Shown: piece after piece, positions 51,665 to 60,239 of the stretch
How the letters are laid out: every line of letters begins with the position of its first letter
Numbering within the stretch: the first letter of the stretch is position 1
Origin: Treponema sp. Marseille-Q4130
GTDB taxonomy: Bacteria > Spirochaetota > Spirochaetia > Treponematales > Treponemataceae
Assembly: GCF_014334325.1 (NCBI RefSeq)
Contig: NZ_JACSET010000002.1
Coordinates: 124,001-188,000 of the forward strand
Direction: 5' to 3'
Length of the DNA: 64,000 bases
Position numbers and translations under genes: made by a program
Notes under the pieces: generated by a model
What the model was told of the DNA's origin: nothing
What the model saw: the letters and a program-made list of their open reading frames with translations, nothing else
Database searches by the model: none

Positions 51665-51712
51665 CCCCTTGGAGCTTCGTATGAAGTTCCCAAATGACCA
51701 CAAGGAGCCGGT
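51665..51712 (+). promoter_or_regulatory. structured leader of rpsF, possibly an S6:S18 site
   Basis: CCTTG near 51666 can pair with CAAGG near 51699, hiding the AAGGAG site of rpsF; inside is a GGAGCTTC-GTAT-GAAGTTCC hairpin, and a CCGG follows. S6:S18 autoregulatory leaders with a CCG box are known before rpsF in many phyla; this match is only partial. Confidence 0.35.
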
Positions 51713-52006
51713 ATGCGAAAATACGAACTGATGACCGTTTTCCCGCTCGACGAGGAAAAGTCAAAAAAAGGCGCTGACGATGTCCGCAGCGTTTTAAACG
51801 AATTCGGAGCCGAAATCGAAAAAGAAGAACCCTTCGGTGACCGCGATTTAACCTATGAAATCAAAAAACAAAAACGGGGACGCTTTATCCTGTTTACGAT
51901 GAAGCTCAATCCCGCAAAGATCGTCGAAATCAACAAACAGTTCAAACTCAACACGAATATGCTCAAATACCTGTTTGTAAAGCTCGACGAAAAAGAAGCG
52001 AACTGA
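51713..52006 (+). CDS. rpsF: 30S ribosomal protein S6
   Basis: 97 residues, ATG behind AAGGAG. MRKYELMTVFPLDEEKSKKGADDV begins the fold and EPFGDRDLTYEIKKQKRGRFILFTM matches S6. It partners S18 on the ribosome platform. First gene of the rpsF-ssb-rpsR-rplI-dnaB run. Confidence 0.97.
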   Translation: MRKYELMTVFPLDEEKSKKGADDVRSVLNEFGAEIEKEEPFGDRDLTYEIKKQKRGRFILFTMKLNPAKIVEINKQFKLNTNMLKYLFVKLDEKEAN

Positions 52007-52035
52007 GGGTCGATCCCGCTTTCGGAGGCTGCAGT

Positions 52036-52506
52036 ATGACGGATATGAATCATGTATTTTTGATCGGGCGCTTGACGAGAGACCTCGGCGCGGACGAACG
52101 CTCTTTTGCGTATGTCGGCAACGGTCAAATGGCTCGGGCAAATATCAGCATCGCCGTCAACCGAAGCAAAAAAGAAGGCGAACAGTGGGTCGACGAAGTC
52201 AATTATTTCGATATAACGATTTGGGGACGGACTGCCGAAAACTTGAAACAGTATCTGCTCAAAGGAAAGCAGATCGCCGTCGACGGTTATCTGAAGCAGG
52301 ACCGCTGGCAAAAGGACGGACAGAATTTCAGCAAAGTCGTCGTCGTTGCGAATTCGGTACAGCTGCTCGGCGGAAAATCGGAGGGCGGACAAGCGTCCGG
52401 GGGTGCTCCGAGATTCCAACCGAAAGCGCCGTCCGAAAAGACGGGACAGTACGGCGCTTCATCATCGCCGACCGATGACGGGTTCCCCGAAGATATTCCT
52501 TTTTAA
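52036..52506 (+). CDS. ssb: single-stranded DNA-binding protein
   Basis: 156 residues. N-terminal OB fold (MNHVFLIGRLTRDLGADER, GNGQMARANISIAVNRSKKEGEQ, NYFDITIWGRTAENLKQYLLKGKQIAVDGYL), a Gly/Pro/Ser linker, and the acidic DDGFPEDIPF tail that docks DNA-repair partners. It lies 29 nt after rpsF and 17 nt before rpsR. Confidence 0.97.
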   Translation: MTDMNHVFLIGRLTRDLGADERSFAYVGNGQMARANISIAVNRSKKEGEQWVDEVNYFDITIWGRTAENLKQYLLKGKQIAVDGYLKQDRWQKDGQNFSKVVVVANSVQLLGGKSEGGQASGGAPRFQPKAPSEKTGQYGASSSPTDDGFPEDIPF

Positions 52507-52523
52507 TGTAATTGGAGATTATA

Positions 52524-52868
52524 ATGGCAGACGAATTGAATAACGAAAGCGCAGCCGCTGTTTCGGCTGAAGAAAAGATGAACGCAGCCGCTCTCGATAC
52601 AACGACTATGAGCGACGACGAGGCGGAGGAAAAAGGAGCGGGAAGAAAGGGCGGAAAAACTTATTTCCGCAAAAAAGTGTGCCGCTTTTGTGCGAACAAA
52701 ACGAAGATCGACTACAAAAACGCGGACAGCCTGCGCCGCTATATGACCGAACGCGGTAAAATTCTTCCGCGTCGCATCACCGGTACCTGCGCAAAACACC
52801 AGAGAGAACTTGCAGCGGCTATCAAACGCGCGCGCAATATCTGTCTGTTGCCCTACGTAGCCGACTGA
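52524..52868 (+). CDS. rpsR: 30S ribosomal protein S18
   Basis: 114 residues from ATG at 52524 (TTGGAG 6 nt upstream). The S18 core is at about 47-113: [68 protein letters not shown]. The first 45 residues are an acidic extension not found in most S18 proteins. Confidence 0.95.
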   Translation: MADELNNESAAAVSAEEKMNAAALDTTTMSDDEAEEKGAGRKGGKTYFRKKVCRFCANKTKIDYKNADSLRRYMTERGKILPRRITGTCAKHQRELAAAIKRARNICLLPYVAD

Positions 52869-52992
52869 AAAACTATTTAATTGATCGGGTATGCGATCCG
52901 ACTCCTGGTGACGCGCCCGAACGATACAAAGTGCCGCCGCAGCCGAACGCGTATAGAGGCGGTGCAATACCATTTTTAAGAGGAGCTTGAAC

Positions 52993-53601
52993 ATGAAAGT
53001 CATTTTGAACACGGACATTAAAACGCTCGGAGAAGAAGGAGACGTCAAAAACGTCGCCGACGGATATTTCCGAAACTTTTTGCGACCGCGCAGACTCGCC
53101 GTACCGTATAACGACGCGACCGTTGCGTTCTTTGAAAGCCGCAAAGCCGAAATAGAAGCGCGCAAAGAGCAAAAGCGCAAAGATTCGGCGAGCCTCAAAG
53201 AAAAACTCGAAGCGTTGCATTTGGAGATCACGATGCCGGCAGGCAGAAACGGAAAGCTTTTCGGTGCGGTTTCCGCCCAAGTCATTTCCGACCTGCTTGC
53301 AAAGAACGGATTTGAAATCGAGCGCAAACGCATCGAAATTCCGGGCGTGTCGATCAAATCGGTCGGAAACTACCACTTCAACGTAAAACTCTATGAATCG
53401 CAGATCGCGCAGATGGTCGTATCGGTAAAGGGCGAAGAGAGCACCGAAGTGAAAGACGCTGCCGACGACGGCAAAGCGAAAAAGGCGAAAGCCGAAAGCG
53501 CAGGTGAAAATTCCGCAAACAAAGGTGCAGAAGCGGTCAGAGCGGAAACTTCCGAAAGCGTTTCGCAGGAAAGCGCGCAATCGGACGGAGCCGAAGCGTA
53601 A
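52993..53601 (+). CDS. rplI: 50S ribosomal protein L9
   Basis: 202 residues from ATG at 52993, with AGGAG 7 nt upstream. MKVILNTDIKTLGEEGDVKNVADGYFRNFLRPRRLAVPY is the N-domain, a long connecting helix and the C-domain follow; the last 55 residues are an Ala/Glu/Lys/Ser extension. The 120 nt between rpsR and rplI hold partial stems (GCCGCC/GGCGG). Confidence 0.95.
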   Translation: MKVILNTDIKTLGEEGDVKNVADGYFRNFLRPRRLAVPYNDATVAFFESRKAEIEARKEQKRKDSASLKEKLEALHLEITMPAGRNGKLFGAVSAQVISDLLAKNGFEIERKRIEIPGVSIKSVGNYHFNVKLYESQIAQMVVSVKGEESTEVKDAADDGKAKKAKAESAGENSANKGAEAVRAETSESVSQESAQSDGAEA

Positions 53602-53630
53602 TTTTCCGTCCGGATACAACGGGAATGTGG

Positions 53631-53670
53631 CTGTCTGAAAAGCCGACCGGCTTTTGAGGCAGTTTTATCT
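53631..53670 (+). terminator. intrinsic terminator after rplI
   Basis: CTGTCT...AGGCAG (6 bp) plus inner AAAAGCC/GGCTTTT (7 bp) with a GACC loop, followed by TTTTATCTCGTTTTT. One of three GGCTGTC-type hairpins here. Confidence 0.78.
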
Positions 53671-53807
53671 CGTTTTTAATAAGCGAATATTGAGCAGATT
53701 GCGGCGAAGGCCGGTGCGTTCCCGAGGAGCGGCCGGCTTTTGCCGTCTAAAGAGACAAAGCTGTGGATATCTTGGGGATAATCTGTTGAAAGCGTGTGGA
53801 GAAAACT

Positions 53808-55130
53808 ATGGCAGCTGCAATGTTAAAAGATAAGATTCCGCCGCACAATGCGGACGCCGAACAGGCTGTCCTCGGCGCGCTGCTCCTCGATTGGAACGCC
53901 GCGACGGATATCGTTACGATTCTCCGCGCAGACCGCTTTTATTCGCTCCAAAATCAAATCATCTATCAGGCGATGCTGTCGCTTTTGCAGCAAAATATCA
54001 AAGGCGATACGCTCACCGTTATCAATCAGCTCACGAAAGACGGCAGCCTCGAAAAAGCGGGCGGGGCGGCTTACATCGCCGATTTGACGGGCAAAGTGCC
54101 GACGAGCGCAAATATCGAATACTACGCCGACATTGTCCTCGACTGCGCTTACCGCAGGGATCTCATCAAAATCGCATCGGAAATGCACGCTTCTTCGTTC
54201 GATGAAACGCACGAAAGCATTGAGCTCATCGAAGAAGCCGAACAGAAAATATTCGCGCTTTCGCAGCGCAACGAAACGACAAAGATCCGCAGCATAAACG
54301 ATGTGCTCGCCGAAACGATCGAGCTTATCGACAAGCGATACAAAAGCCGCAATCAGTTTACCGGCGTGCCGTCGGGATTTTCAAAACTCGACACGATGAC
54401 AAGCGGTTTTCAAAATTCCGAATTCATCGTCATAGGCGCGCGGCCTTCCATCGGAAAAACCGCACTTGCGCTGTCGATGATGGAGTACATCGCCGTCGAC
54501 CAGCAGATCCCGTGCGGATTTTTTTCGCTCGAAATGTCGTACGAACTTATCGGCCAGCGCCTGCTTTCGCAAGTGTCGCGCATCCCGGGCAATAAACTGC
54601 GCTCGGGCTTTTTGCAGATGCAGGATTTTCAGCGCCTCCAAGACGCGGCCGGTCGCTGCTATAACGCGCCGCTTTTTATCATCGACACGCCGAATATGAA
54701 ACTCCTCGATATCCGCGCGATGGCACGCCGCCTCGTCGCCAATCAGGGCGTCAAAATCATCTTTATCGATTATATCGGACTCATCGTCACGGAAGACAGG
54801 AGCGCGCCCGTATTCGAACAGGTAGCGGAAATTTCAAAATCGCTGAAAGCGCTGGCGCGTGAACTTACGATTCCGATCGTCGCGCTTTCGCAGGTTTCCC
54901 GCGACGCCGAAGGCAATGAGCCGACGCTCGCGCAGATTCGCGGTTCGGGCGCGGTCGAACAGGACGCCGACGTCGTCATATTCATACACCGCGACAGAAA
55001 GCGGGACGATCCTTATGAGCCGCAGGAAGCGAAACTCATCGTTGCAAAACAGAGAAACGGCGCGACGGGCACCGTCGAAATGATGTTTATACCGCCGTGC
55101 GCAAAATTCGAAAACAAAGCCGACAATTGA
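53808..55130 (+). CDS. dnaB: replicative DNA helicase DnaB
   Basis: 440 residues from ATG at 53808, with GGAG 6 nt upstream. N-domain: PPHNADAEQAVLGALLLD; Walker A GARPSIGKTAL at about 209; FFSLEMS, IIFIDYIGLI (Walker B), and SQVSRDAEGNEPTLAQIRGSGAVEQDADVVIFIHRD all present. It unwinds DNA at the fork as a hexamer. Separated from rplI by about 206 nt with a terminator, so it may have its own promoter. Confidence 0.97.
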   Translation: MAAAMLKDKIPPHNADAEQAVLGALLLDWNAATDIVTILRADRFYSLQNQIIYQAMLSLLQQNIKGDTLTVINQLTKDGSLEKAGGAAYIADLTGKVPTSANIEYYADIVLDCAYRRDLIKIASEMHASSFDETHESIELIEEAEQKIFALSQRNETTKIRSINDVLAETIELIDKRYKSRNQFTGVPSGFSKLDTMTSGFQNSEFIVIGARPSIGKTALALSMMEYIAVDQQIPCGFFSLEMSYELIGQRLLSQVSRIPGNKLRSGFLQMQDFQRLQDAAGRCYNAPLFIIDTPNMKLLDIRAMARRLVANQGVKIIFIDYIGLIVTEDRSAPVFEQVAEISKSLKALARELTIPIVALSQVSRDAEGNEPTLAQIRGSGAVEQDADVVIFIHRDRKRDDPYEPQEAKLIVAKQRNGATGTVEMMFIPPCAKFENKADN

Positions 55131-55137
55131 CGGAAAA

Positions 55138-55172
55138 GGCTGTCGCAAAAGTCGGTTACTTTTTGGACAGCC
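55138..55172 (+). terminator. terminator-like hairpin after dnaB
   Basis: GGCTGTC/GACAGCC with inner AAAAGT/ACTTTT. Third member of the hairpin family. No T-run follows at once, so activity is uncertain. Confidence 0.55.
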
Positions 55173-55197
55173 CTAATTGACTCCGATCTTCTTTAAA

Positions 55198-55335
55198 AAT
55201 TCGATATCGCGTCACACAGCCTCGATTCCGAATCTCTTTTTGGAATTCGATATAGCTTCACACGACCCCGATTCCGAATTTCTTTGCAAAACTCGAAATC
55301 GGCTCGTCATGATCCCGCGTTCCGCTTTATTTTTT
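55198..55335. repeat. tandem array of three 46-bp degenerate repeats
   Basis: Units begin at 55198, 55244 and 55290, each starting AATTCGA or AACTCGA, with a shared CGATTCCGAAT core in the first two; the third is more diverged and overlaps the stop of the P83/100-like gene at 55327. Non-coding. Confidence 0.6.
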
Positions 55336-56892
55336 AGGCGGCAGCTCCGACAGATCGCTTTTTGCAAGCAGTTTGATCCTGCCGTTCGTTCCGGTTACGA
55401 CAATCACGCTGTCGGAAACGGAAACGGGGGAGCTCTCCATGAGCGGTACCTTCGATTTCAAAAGCAATTTCAAATTTTCGTCGTATTTTGCAAGTACCCA
55501 GTCGCTTCCGTCGCGGATAATGCAGTAGTAGTCCTTACCGTCGCGAGCGAGGACCGAGCGTTCGGAAACGGTTTCATCGCTTTCTTTCGTGATTTCCATA
55601 TTGTCCGGATCGAGGATGACGAGCTTTACCGCAGCGTTTCCGGCGTTTTTTCCGGCAATCGCTATAAAGCCGCCGCTTACGGGGTAATATGTTCTGTCGC
55701 GTACAAAGGTGACGGGGGAGGCGTGGATGACTTCACCCGTCTGAGAATTGACTTTTACCAAACCCGAAAGAAGCTCTTTTTCGTCGGTCAGCTGCATACC
55801 GTACACGGCGCCCGCTCTTGCGTTTGCAGCATCGCGTTCGATGATCTCCTGCTGATCCTTTGCGATGTCTTTACGCTCCTGCTGCGCTTCGGTTTCTTTT
55901 TTATCGGCTCGAGCCTGCGCTTCGGAAGCTTCGTCTTTTGCCTGCTTTGTACGCTCGGCCTGTTCGTCGGTTTTCTTTTGCTGCGCCTCCGCAGCCCGCT
56001 CTTTTTTGTCTGCTTCTGCCTGCGCTTTTTTATCGTCCGGATTTTGTTCCGCTTTTTCGCGCGCCGCTTCCGCTTCCTTCTGCGCCGTTTCGTTTTTTCT
56101 TTGCTCTTCGTCGAGCTTTTTCTGTTCCTCGGTCGCTCGTTTTTGCGCGCTCTGTGCCTGCTCGCTCGCATTGTCGGCTTCGCGTTCTTTGATGTCGACC
56201 ATCTGCTTGCGGCTCTCGATGTTCCGATCGTCGTCTTCTTTCATCGATTCAACGACCTTTTTATCGCTGATCGCCGACGTGTCTACCGTGCTCAAGCCGC
56301 CGTTGACATCGGCGAGAGGGATCACGATCTGGCTTCGACCCGGCCATTCGTCGTACCTCACCGAAAGACCCGCATGCCTTTCGGTAAGATTTTTAGTTAC
56401 GATATTTTTATAGCGCGATTTGAAATAGTCGATATTGGAGCGATAGACCGCGTTGTACACCGTTATAAAAACCGCAAGCGTATCGGCGTCGCGCTCGGAA
56501 TAATTATACGCCGCTGAAAGATAGGCTGAAATGATGCGGCGCAAGTTGACGATGTGATCGACCGTCGCATTTTGCCCGATAAAAAAAATATCGGCGTCGA
56601 ATTTGCCTTTTTCATTCGGGTCGACGGCGTGGATCACATAGTATTTTCCGCTGTCGCCTGCGGTCATATACGAATCGCGCGAGCGTGCGATGACACCTCC
56701 GGATGAAGAGCCGATGGCTTTGATCGCGGAAAGGGAATCGATCCGCGTATGCGGCCCGACGTAGTTAATAAATTCGACAGTGTCGGAAACGCTTTTCAGT
56801 TCGGGTTCATTCACTTGAGCTGCGAGTGCCGATATGAAAAACACGGTGTACGCAAAAGCCAAAGCGATTTTAAAAACAAAGCGATTGTTCAT
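55327..56892 (-). CDS. P83/100-like exported coiled-coil protein
   Basis: 521 residues from ATG at 56892 behind GGAGG. MNNRFVFKIALAFAYTVFFISALAAQ is a signal peptide. N-terminal domain about 30-230; a charged coiled coil about 235-370 (EEQKKLDEEQRKNETAQKEAE type, Glu/Lys/Gln/Ala); C-terminal beta-like domain about 375-520. This is the arrangement of the Borrelia P83/100 antigen family, found throughout spirochaetes. Function unknown; periplasmic or surface location. Confidence 0.88.
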   Translation of the reverse strand: MNNRFVFKIALAFAYTVFFISALAAQVNEPELKSVSDTVEFINYVGPHTRIDSLSAIKAIGSSSGGVIARSRDSYMTAGDSGKYYVIHAVDPNEKGKFDADIFFIGQNATVDHIVNLRRIISAYLSAAYNYSERDADTLAVFITVYNAVYRSNIDYFKSRYKNIVTKNLTERHAGLSVRYDEWPGRSQIVIPLADVNGGLSTVDTSAISDKKVVESMKEDDDRNIESRKQMVDIKEREADNASEQAQSAQKRATEEQKKLDEEQRKNETAQKEAEAAREKAEQNPDDKKAQAEADKKERAAEAQQKKTDEQAERTKQAKDEASEAQARADKKETEAQQERKDIAKDQQEIIERDAANARAGAVYGMQLTDEKELLSGLVKVNSQTGEVIHASPVTFVRDRTYYPVSGGFIAIAGKNAGNAAVKLVILDPDNMEITKESDETVSERSVLARDGKDYYCIIRDGSDWVLAKYDENLKLLLKSKVPLMESSPVSVSDSVIVVTGTNGRIKLLAKSDLSELPPKK

Positions 56893-57144
56893 CGGTATTC
56901 CTCCGCGAGTGATACGGTGTATATATCGCCACAATTATAGCACATGGCGATTGTTTTTGCTATCGGAAAAGCGCGGACACATTTTAAATATATCCGGATA
57001 TATGTTCTACGCTATCTCTTTTTGTGAGCAGGTTTTTCGGCTCTTTGAAAATCTTGCGATAAGTCGAAAATGTAAACGGTTTTCAAAGATACTCTGTCAA
57101 CGGCTCTCTTTTCAACGCACGTCTCATTCCGTTATAATAAAATT

Positions 57145-58080
57145 ATGCAGAGGCGGCAATTTTTTCAAACGATGAGCGACGGCGAAGAAGTCTTCGTCGC
57201 GCGGTGGATCCCTGACGGTGAAGTAAAGGGGATCGTACAGCTTTCTCACGGCATGGTCGAACACGCTCTGCGATACGAGCGGCTCGGTACCGTGCTTGCG
57301 GAAAACGGTTTTGTGCTGAACGCTCACGATGTGCGCGGACACGGAAAAACCGCCGAGCGCGCCGAAGAAAAACATACCGGCATGTTCGGACTTCTTGCGG
57401 ATAAAAACGGATTCGAGCGCGTCACGGAAGACGTTCGCGAAGCGCTCGAAAAAGCGAAAGCCGACTTTCCGGGCAAAAAGGCGGTGCTGCTCGGGCACTC
57501 TTTCGGCTCCTTTGTCGCGCAGTCTTTTATCGAAACCTATGCCCGCCTCATCGACGGTTGCATTTTATGCGGTACGGCCGGTCCCGCCTTTTCTCTTGTC
57601 GCTTTGGGCAATATCGTTGCGCGCGTGATCGCGTTTTTCAAAGGAAAAAAACGCGCGTCTCCGTTTTTAAAACGGATGGCCTTCGGCGCATATACGAAAA
57701 AAATTCCCGATTCGGTAAACGGGCAGGAGTGGCTTTCGCGCGATAAAGACGCCGTCGCGCGTTACATCGCCGATCCGTACTGCGGTTTTAATCCGACGGC
57801 GAGCTTTTACTGCGATTTGACGCACGGCCTTATGAAAATCCACAAAGGTGCAAACATACGAAAAATCCCGTCCGACTTACCGATTTTAATAATCTACGGC
57901 AGTGCCGATCCCGTCGGCGGCTACGGCAAAACGGTTGAAAAACTCTGTGCGATCTATCGCAAAAACGGAGCAAAAAAACTCACCGTCAAAACATACGACG
58001 GCGCGCGGCACGAGCTTTTCAACGAAATTAACAAGGCCGAAGTCGAGCGTGACATACTTTCGTGGCTCGCCTCGCTGTAG
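57145..58080 (+). CDS. alpha/beta hydrolase, monoacylglycerol-lipase type
   Basis: 311 residues. Nucleophile elbow GHSFGS (S119), oxyanion-like LSHGMVEH, HDVRGHGKT and the late acid-base pair YGSADPV and ARHELFNE. The serine hydrolase of the lysophospholipase/monoacylglycerol lipase branch; substrate not decidable. TATAAT lies just before the ATG. Divergent from the P83/100-like gene across 250 nt with no gene. Confidence 0.87.
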   Translation: MQRRQFFQTMSDGEEVFVARWIPDGEVKGIVQLSHGMVEHALRYERLGTVLAENGFVLNAHDVRGHGKTAERAEEKHTGMFGLLADKNGFERVTEDVREALEKAKADFPGKKAVLLGHSFGSFVAQSFIETYARLIDGCILCGTAGPAFSLVALGNIVARVIAFFKGKKRASPFLKRMAFGAYTKKIPDSVNGQEWLSRDKDAVARYIADPYCGFNPTASFYCDLTHGLMKIHKGANIRKIPSDLPILIIYGSADPVGGYGKTVEKLCAIYRKNGAKKLTVKTYDGARHELFNEINKAEVERDILSWLASL

Positions 58081-58158
58081 CGTTTCTCATGAAAAGATCC
58101 GAACAATCGGATACGACGTATTGACGCGGACGGACTCATTCCTTATTATTAATTTATT

Positions 58159-59265
58159 GTGCTTATTCGCTATGGAACGGACGAACGGGGCAAACCCGTC
58201 AAAAAGGCTCTCATCTATACAAAACTTGAACACGGTATTTCAAAAGATAAAATCGACGCCGACGCGCTCAAGATAATCGAGCGGCTGCGCGGCGCGGGTT
58301 TCAGCGCGTACATCGTCGGAGGGGCGGTGCGCGATCTGATCGTCGGAAACGTTCCGAAAGATTTCGACATCGTCACCGATGCGACGCCGAATCGCATCAA
58401 AAGAATTTTCAGAAACGCGCGCATCATCGGGCGTCGTTTCCGGCTCGTACACGTCGTATTCGGGCCGAAAATCTTTGAAGTAAGCACGTTCCGCTCGACC
58501 GCCGACGGTTCGGTGGGAAACGAATTCGGTTCTATGGACGAAGACGTGAGGCGGCGCGATTTTACGCTCAATGCGCTGTACTACGATCCCGTAAAAGAGC
58601 AGGTCGTCGATTACGTCGGCGGCGTGCGCGATATCAAAAAGCATGTGCTCCGTCCGGTCATCGCGCTCGACCGCATATTCGTCGAAGATCCGGTGCGCAT
58701 GCTGCGCGCGGTAAAGTATTCGGCGACGACGGGAGCGCGCATGCCTTTTTCGCTGAAATGCAAAATCCGAAAGAGCGCACATCTCCTCGAAACGGTGTCG
58801 GCGTCCCGCCTGACCGAAGAGCTTTTGAAAATCATCAACAGCGGGCGCGCGTACGATATCGTGCGCGAAGCGCTCGAAACCGACTTGTATATGTACTTGC
58901 AGCCCGCGGCAACTTCTCTCATGTACGAAAGCAAAGAGTTTGAAAGCGCCTATATGAAGCATTTGCAAGCGCTCGATGAATTGAGCGCATCCGACGCCGA
59001 CGTGCGGCTCGGAAGGAAGCTCGTTTTTATCGTGCAGGATTTTATCGAAACGCTCACCGATTGGAAAAAAGAAGTCGCCCTTCGTACGCCTTCCGGAGAG
59101 CTTTACATACGCACGTGGAGCGAATGCCGGAAGTACGTGCTCCCGATGAATCCTCAGCGAACGGAGCTCGAATTCGCCGTACGCTCGGTACTGCAGACGC
59201 TCGGCGTTCCGATCCGCGCTGCAAAAAAACGGCGAAAGCCGGTCGGACACGGGGACGCTCAATAG
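58159..59265 (+). CDS. pcnB: tRNA nucleotidyltransferase / poly(A) polymerase family protein
   Basis: 368 residues from GTG at 58159. FSAYIVGGAVRDLIVGNVPKDFDIVTDATPNRIKRIF contains the nucleotidyltransferase DxD site, and STFRSTADGSVG... EDVRRRDFTLNALYYDP and DPVRMLRAVKYSA the flexible loop and neck. Classes of poly(A) polymerase and CCA-adding enzyme share these; since both tRNAs here lack CCA, an adding enzyme is needed, but a PcnB call suits the long N-terminal extension. No ribosome site is obvious. Confidence 0.82.
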   Translation: MLIRYGTDERGKPVKKALIYTKLEHGISKDKIDADALKIIERLRGAGFSAYIVGGAVRDLIVGNVPKDFDIVTDATPNRIKRIFRNARIIGRRFRLVHVVFGPKIFEVSTFRSTADGSVGNEFGSMDEDVRRRDFTLNALYYDPVKEQVVDYVGGVRDIKKHVLRPVIALDRIFVEDPVRMLRAVKYSATTGARMPFSLKCKIRKSAHLLETVSASRLTEELLKIINSGRAYDIVREALETDLYMYLQPAATSLMYESKEFESAYMKHLQALDELSASDADVRLGRKLVFIVQDFIETLTDWKKEVALRTPSGELYIRTWSECRKYVLPMNPQRTELEFAVRSVLQTLGVPIRAAKKRRKPVGHGDAQ

Positions 59266-59309
59266 TTTTTTATTAATTAATTTTTTTATAAAATAAATTT
59301 CCGACAGCC

Positions 59310-60218
59310 TTACCCAGGAGCGCGTTCGGTTACTTTGTCGATGATGATATTCGCTTCTTCGATAAAAGTGCCGGTCGTGCTTTCGACGGCGTCGATGATC
59401 GATTTTTGCAGTCCGTCGACGCGCTTTGTGAGCGGAAGCTCCGGTGCGGACTGGGCGTCCGAAGGAATGTCGATCGTGATCGTGAGCTTATAGCCGCGGC
59501 TGTCCGCCGCGATCGAAATTTTTTTGACGACGATGGCTCCGTCAAGGCCTGCGATGCATGAAACGGTGAGCCGTACGATCGCGGCTTCGGAAACGTGCAG
59601 ACGGTTTTGCTTTGAAAATTCCGGCTGGACGATCGATTTTTCGACGACTTTATTATCCTTGCGAAGGAGCGAGAGGGGATTGAGCCGGTGAAAACGGAAG
59701 CGGATACCGCCTGAAAATATTTTCGGATCGAGCTTCCTCACTTCCGCCGCCGCAACGGGAATGACATGCTTGCCTTCGATTTGGCGCGACTTTACGGCGA
59801 GCGCAATTTCGTCTTCGGTCGAAATGTCTTCGATGCGGATTATCTTCGACGGTGGGGGCAGCTGCAATCGGGAGGCGATGCGCATAACCATTTTTTCGGA
59901 CGTGCCGAGTATGAGGATGCGTCTGATATGGTGGCGTTTGATTTTTCGCGCGATTTCGTCGCGGTGTTCTTTGTCGTCGAAGAGTGCGACGCGGACGGCA
60001 CCCAAAAACGACTGTTCGCTTTTTGCCGAATGTCCTGCGAGAATTTTATCGGCTTGAATGAGCAGACCGTCGTCGATGATGGCGCGAAGCCCGAAACGCG
60101 CGGCGACGAGCTTTGCCTTATAGCTTTTACCGGTGCCGCTTCCGCCGACGAGCGCGTATACGGTATCGGGTTTGAACGGCTGAATCAATTCGCTTACGAC
60201 ATTACGAAATATCCGCAC
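59310..60218 (-). CDS. P-loop protein fused to an Asp23/Gls24-like domain
   Basis: 302 residues from GTG. Walker A GGSGTGKSY near residues 25-33; residues 30-175 a Rossmann-like NTPase (IIDDGLLIQADKILAGHSAK, ILILGTSEKM); residues 190-300 resemble Asp23/Gls24 (SEAAIVRLTVSCIAGLDGAI... VDGLQKSIIDAVESTTGTFIEEANIIIDKV). Asp23 domains are envelope-stress proteins in Firmicutes. The fusion is unusual. It is 21 nt after the RluA-type gene, and tail-to-tail with pcnB. Confidence 0.7.
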   Translation of the reverse strand: MRIFRNVVSELIQPFKPDTVYALVGGSGTGKSYKAKLVAARFGLRAIIDDGLLIQADKILAGHSAKSEQSFLGAVRVALFDDKEHRDEIARKIKRHHIRRILILGTSEKMVMRIASRLQLPPPSKIIRIEDISTEDEIALAVKSRQIEGKHVIPVAAAEVRKLDPKIFSGGIRFRFHRLNPLSLLRKDNKVVEKSIVQPEFSKQNRLHVSEAAIVRLTVSCIAGLDGAIVVKKISIAADSRGYKLTITIDIPSDAQSAPELPLTKRVDGLQKSIIDAVESTTGTFIEEANIIIDKVTERAPG

Positions 60219-60239
60219 TGCTTTGCCTTACATCCTTAT

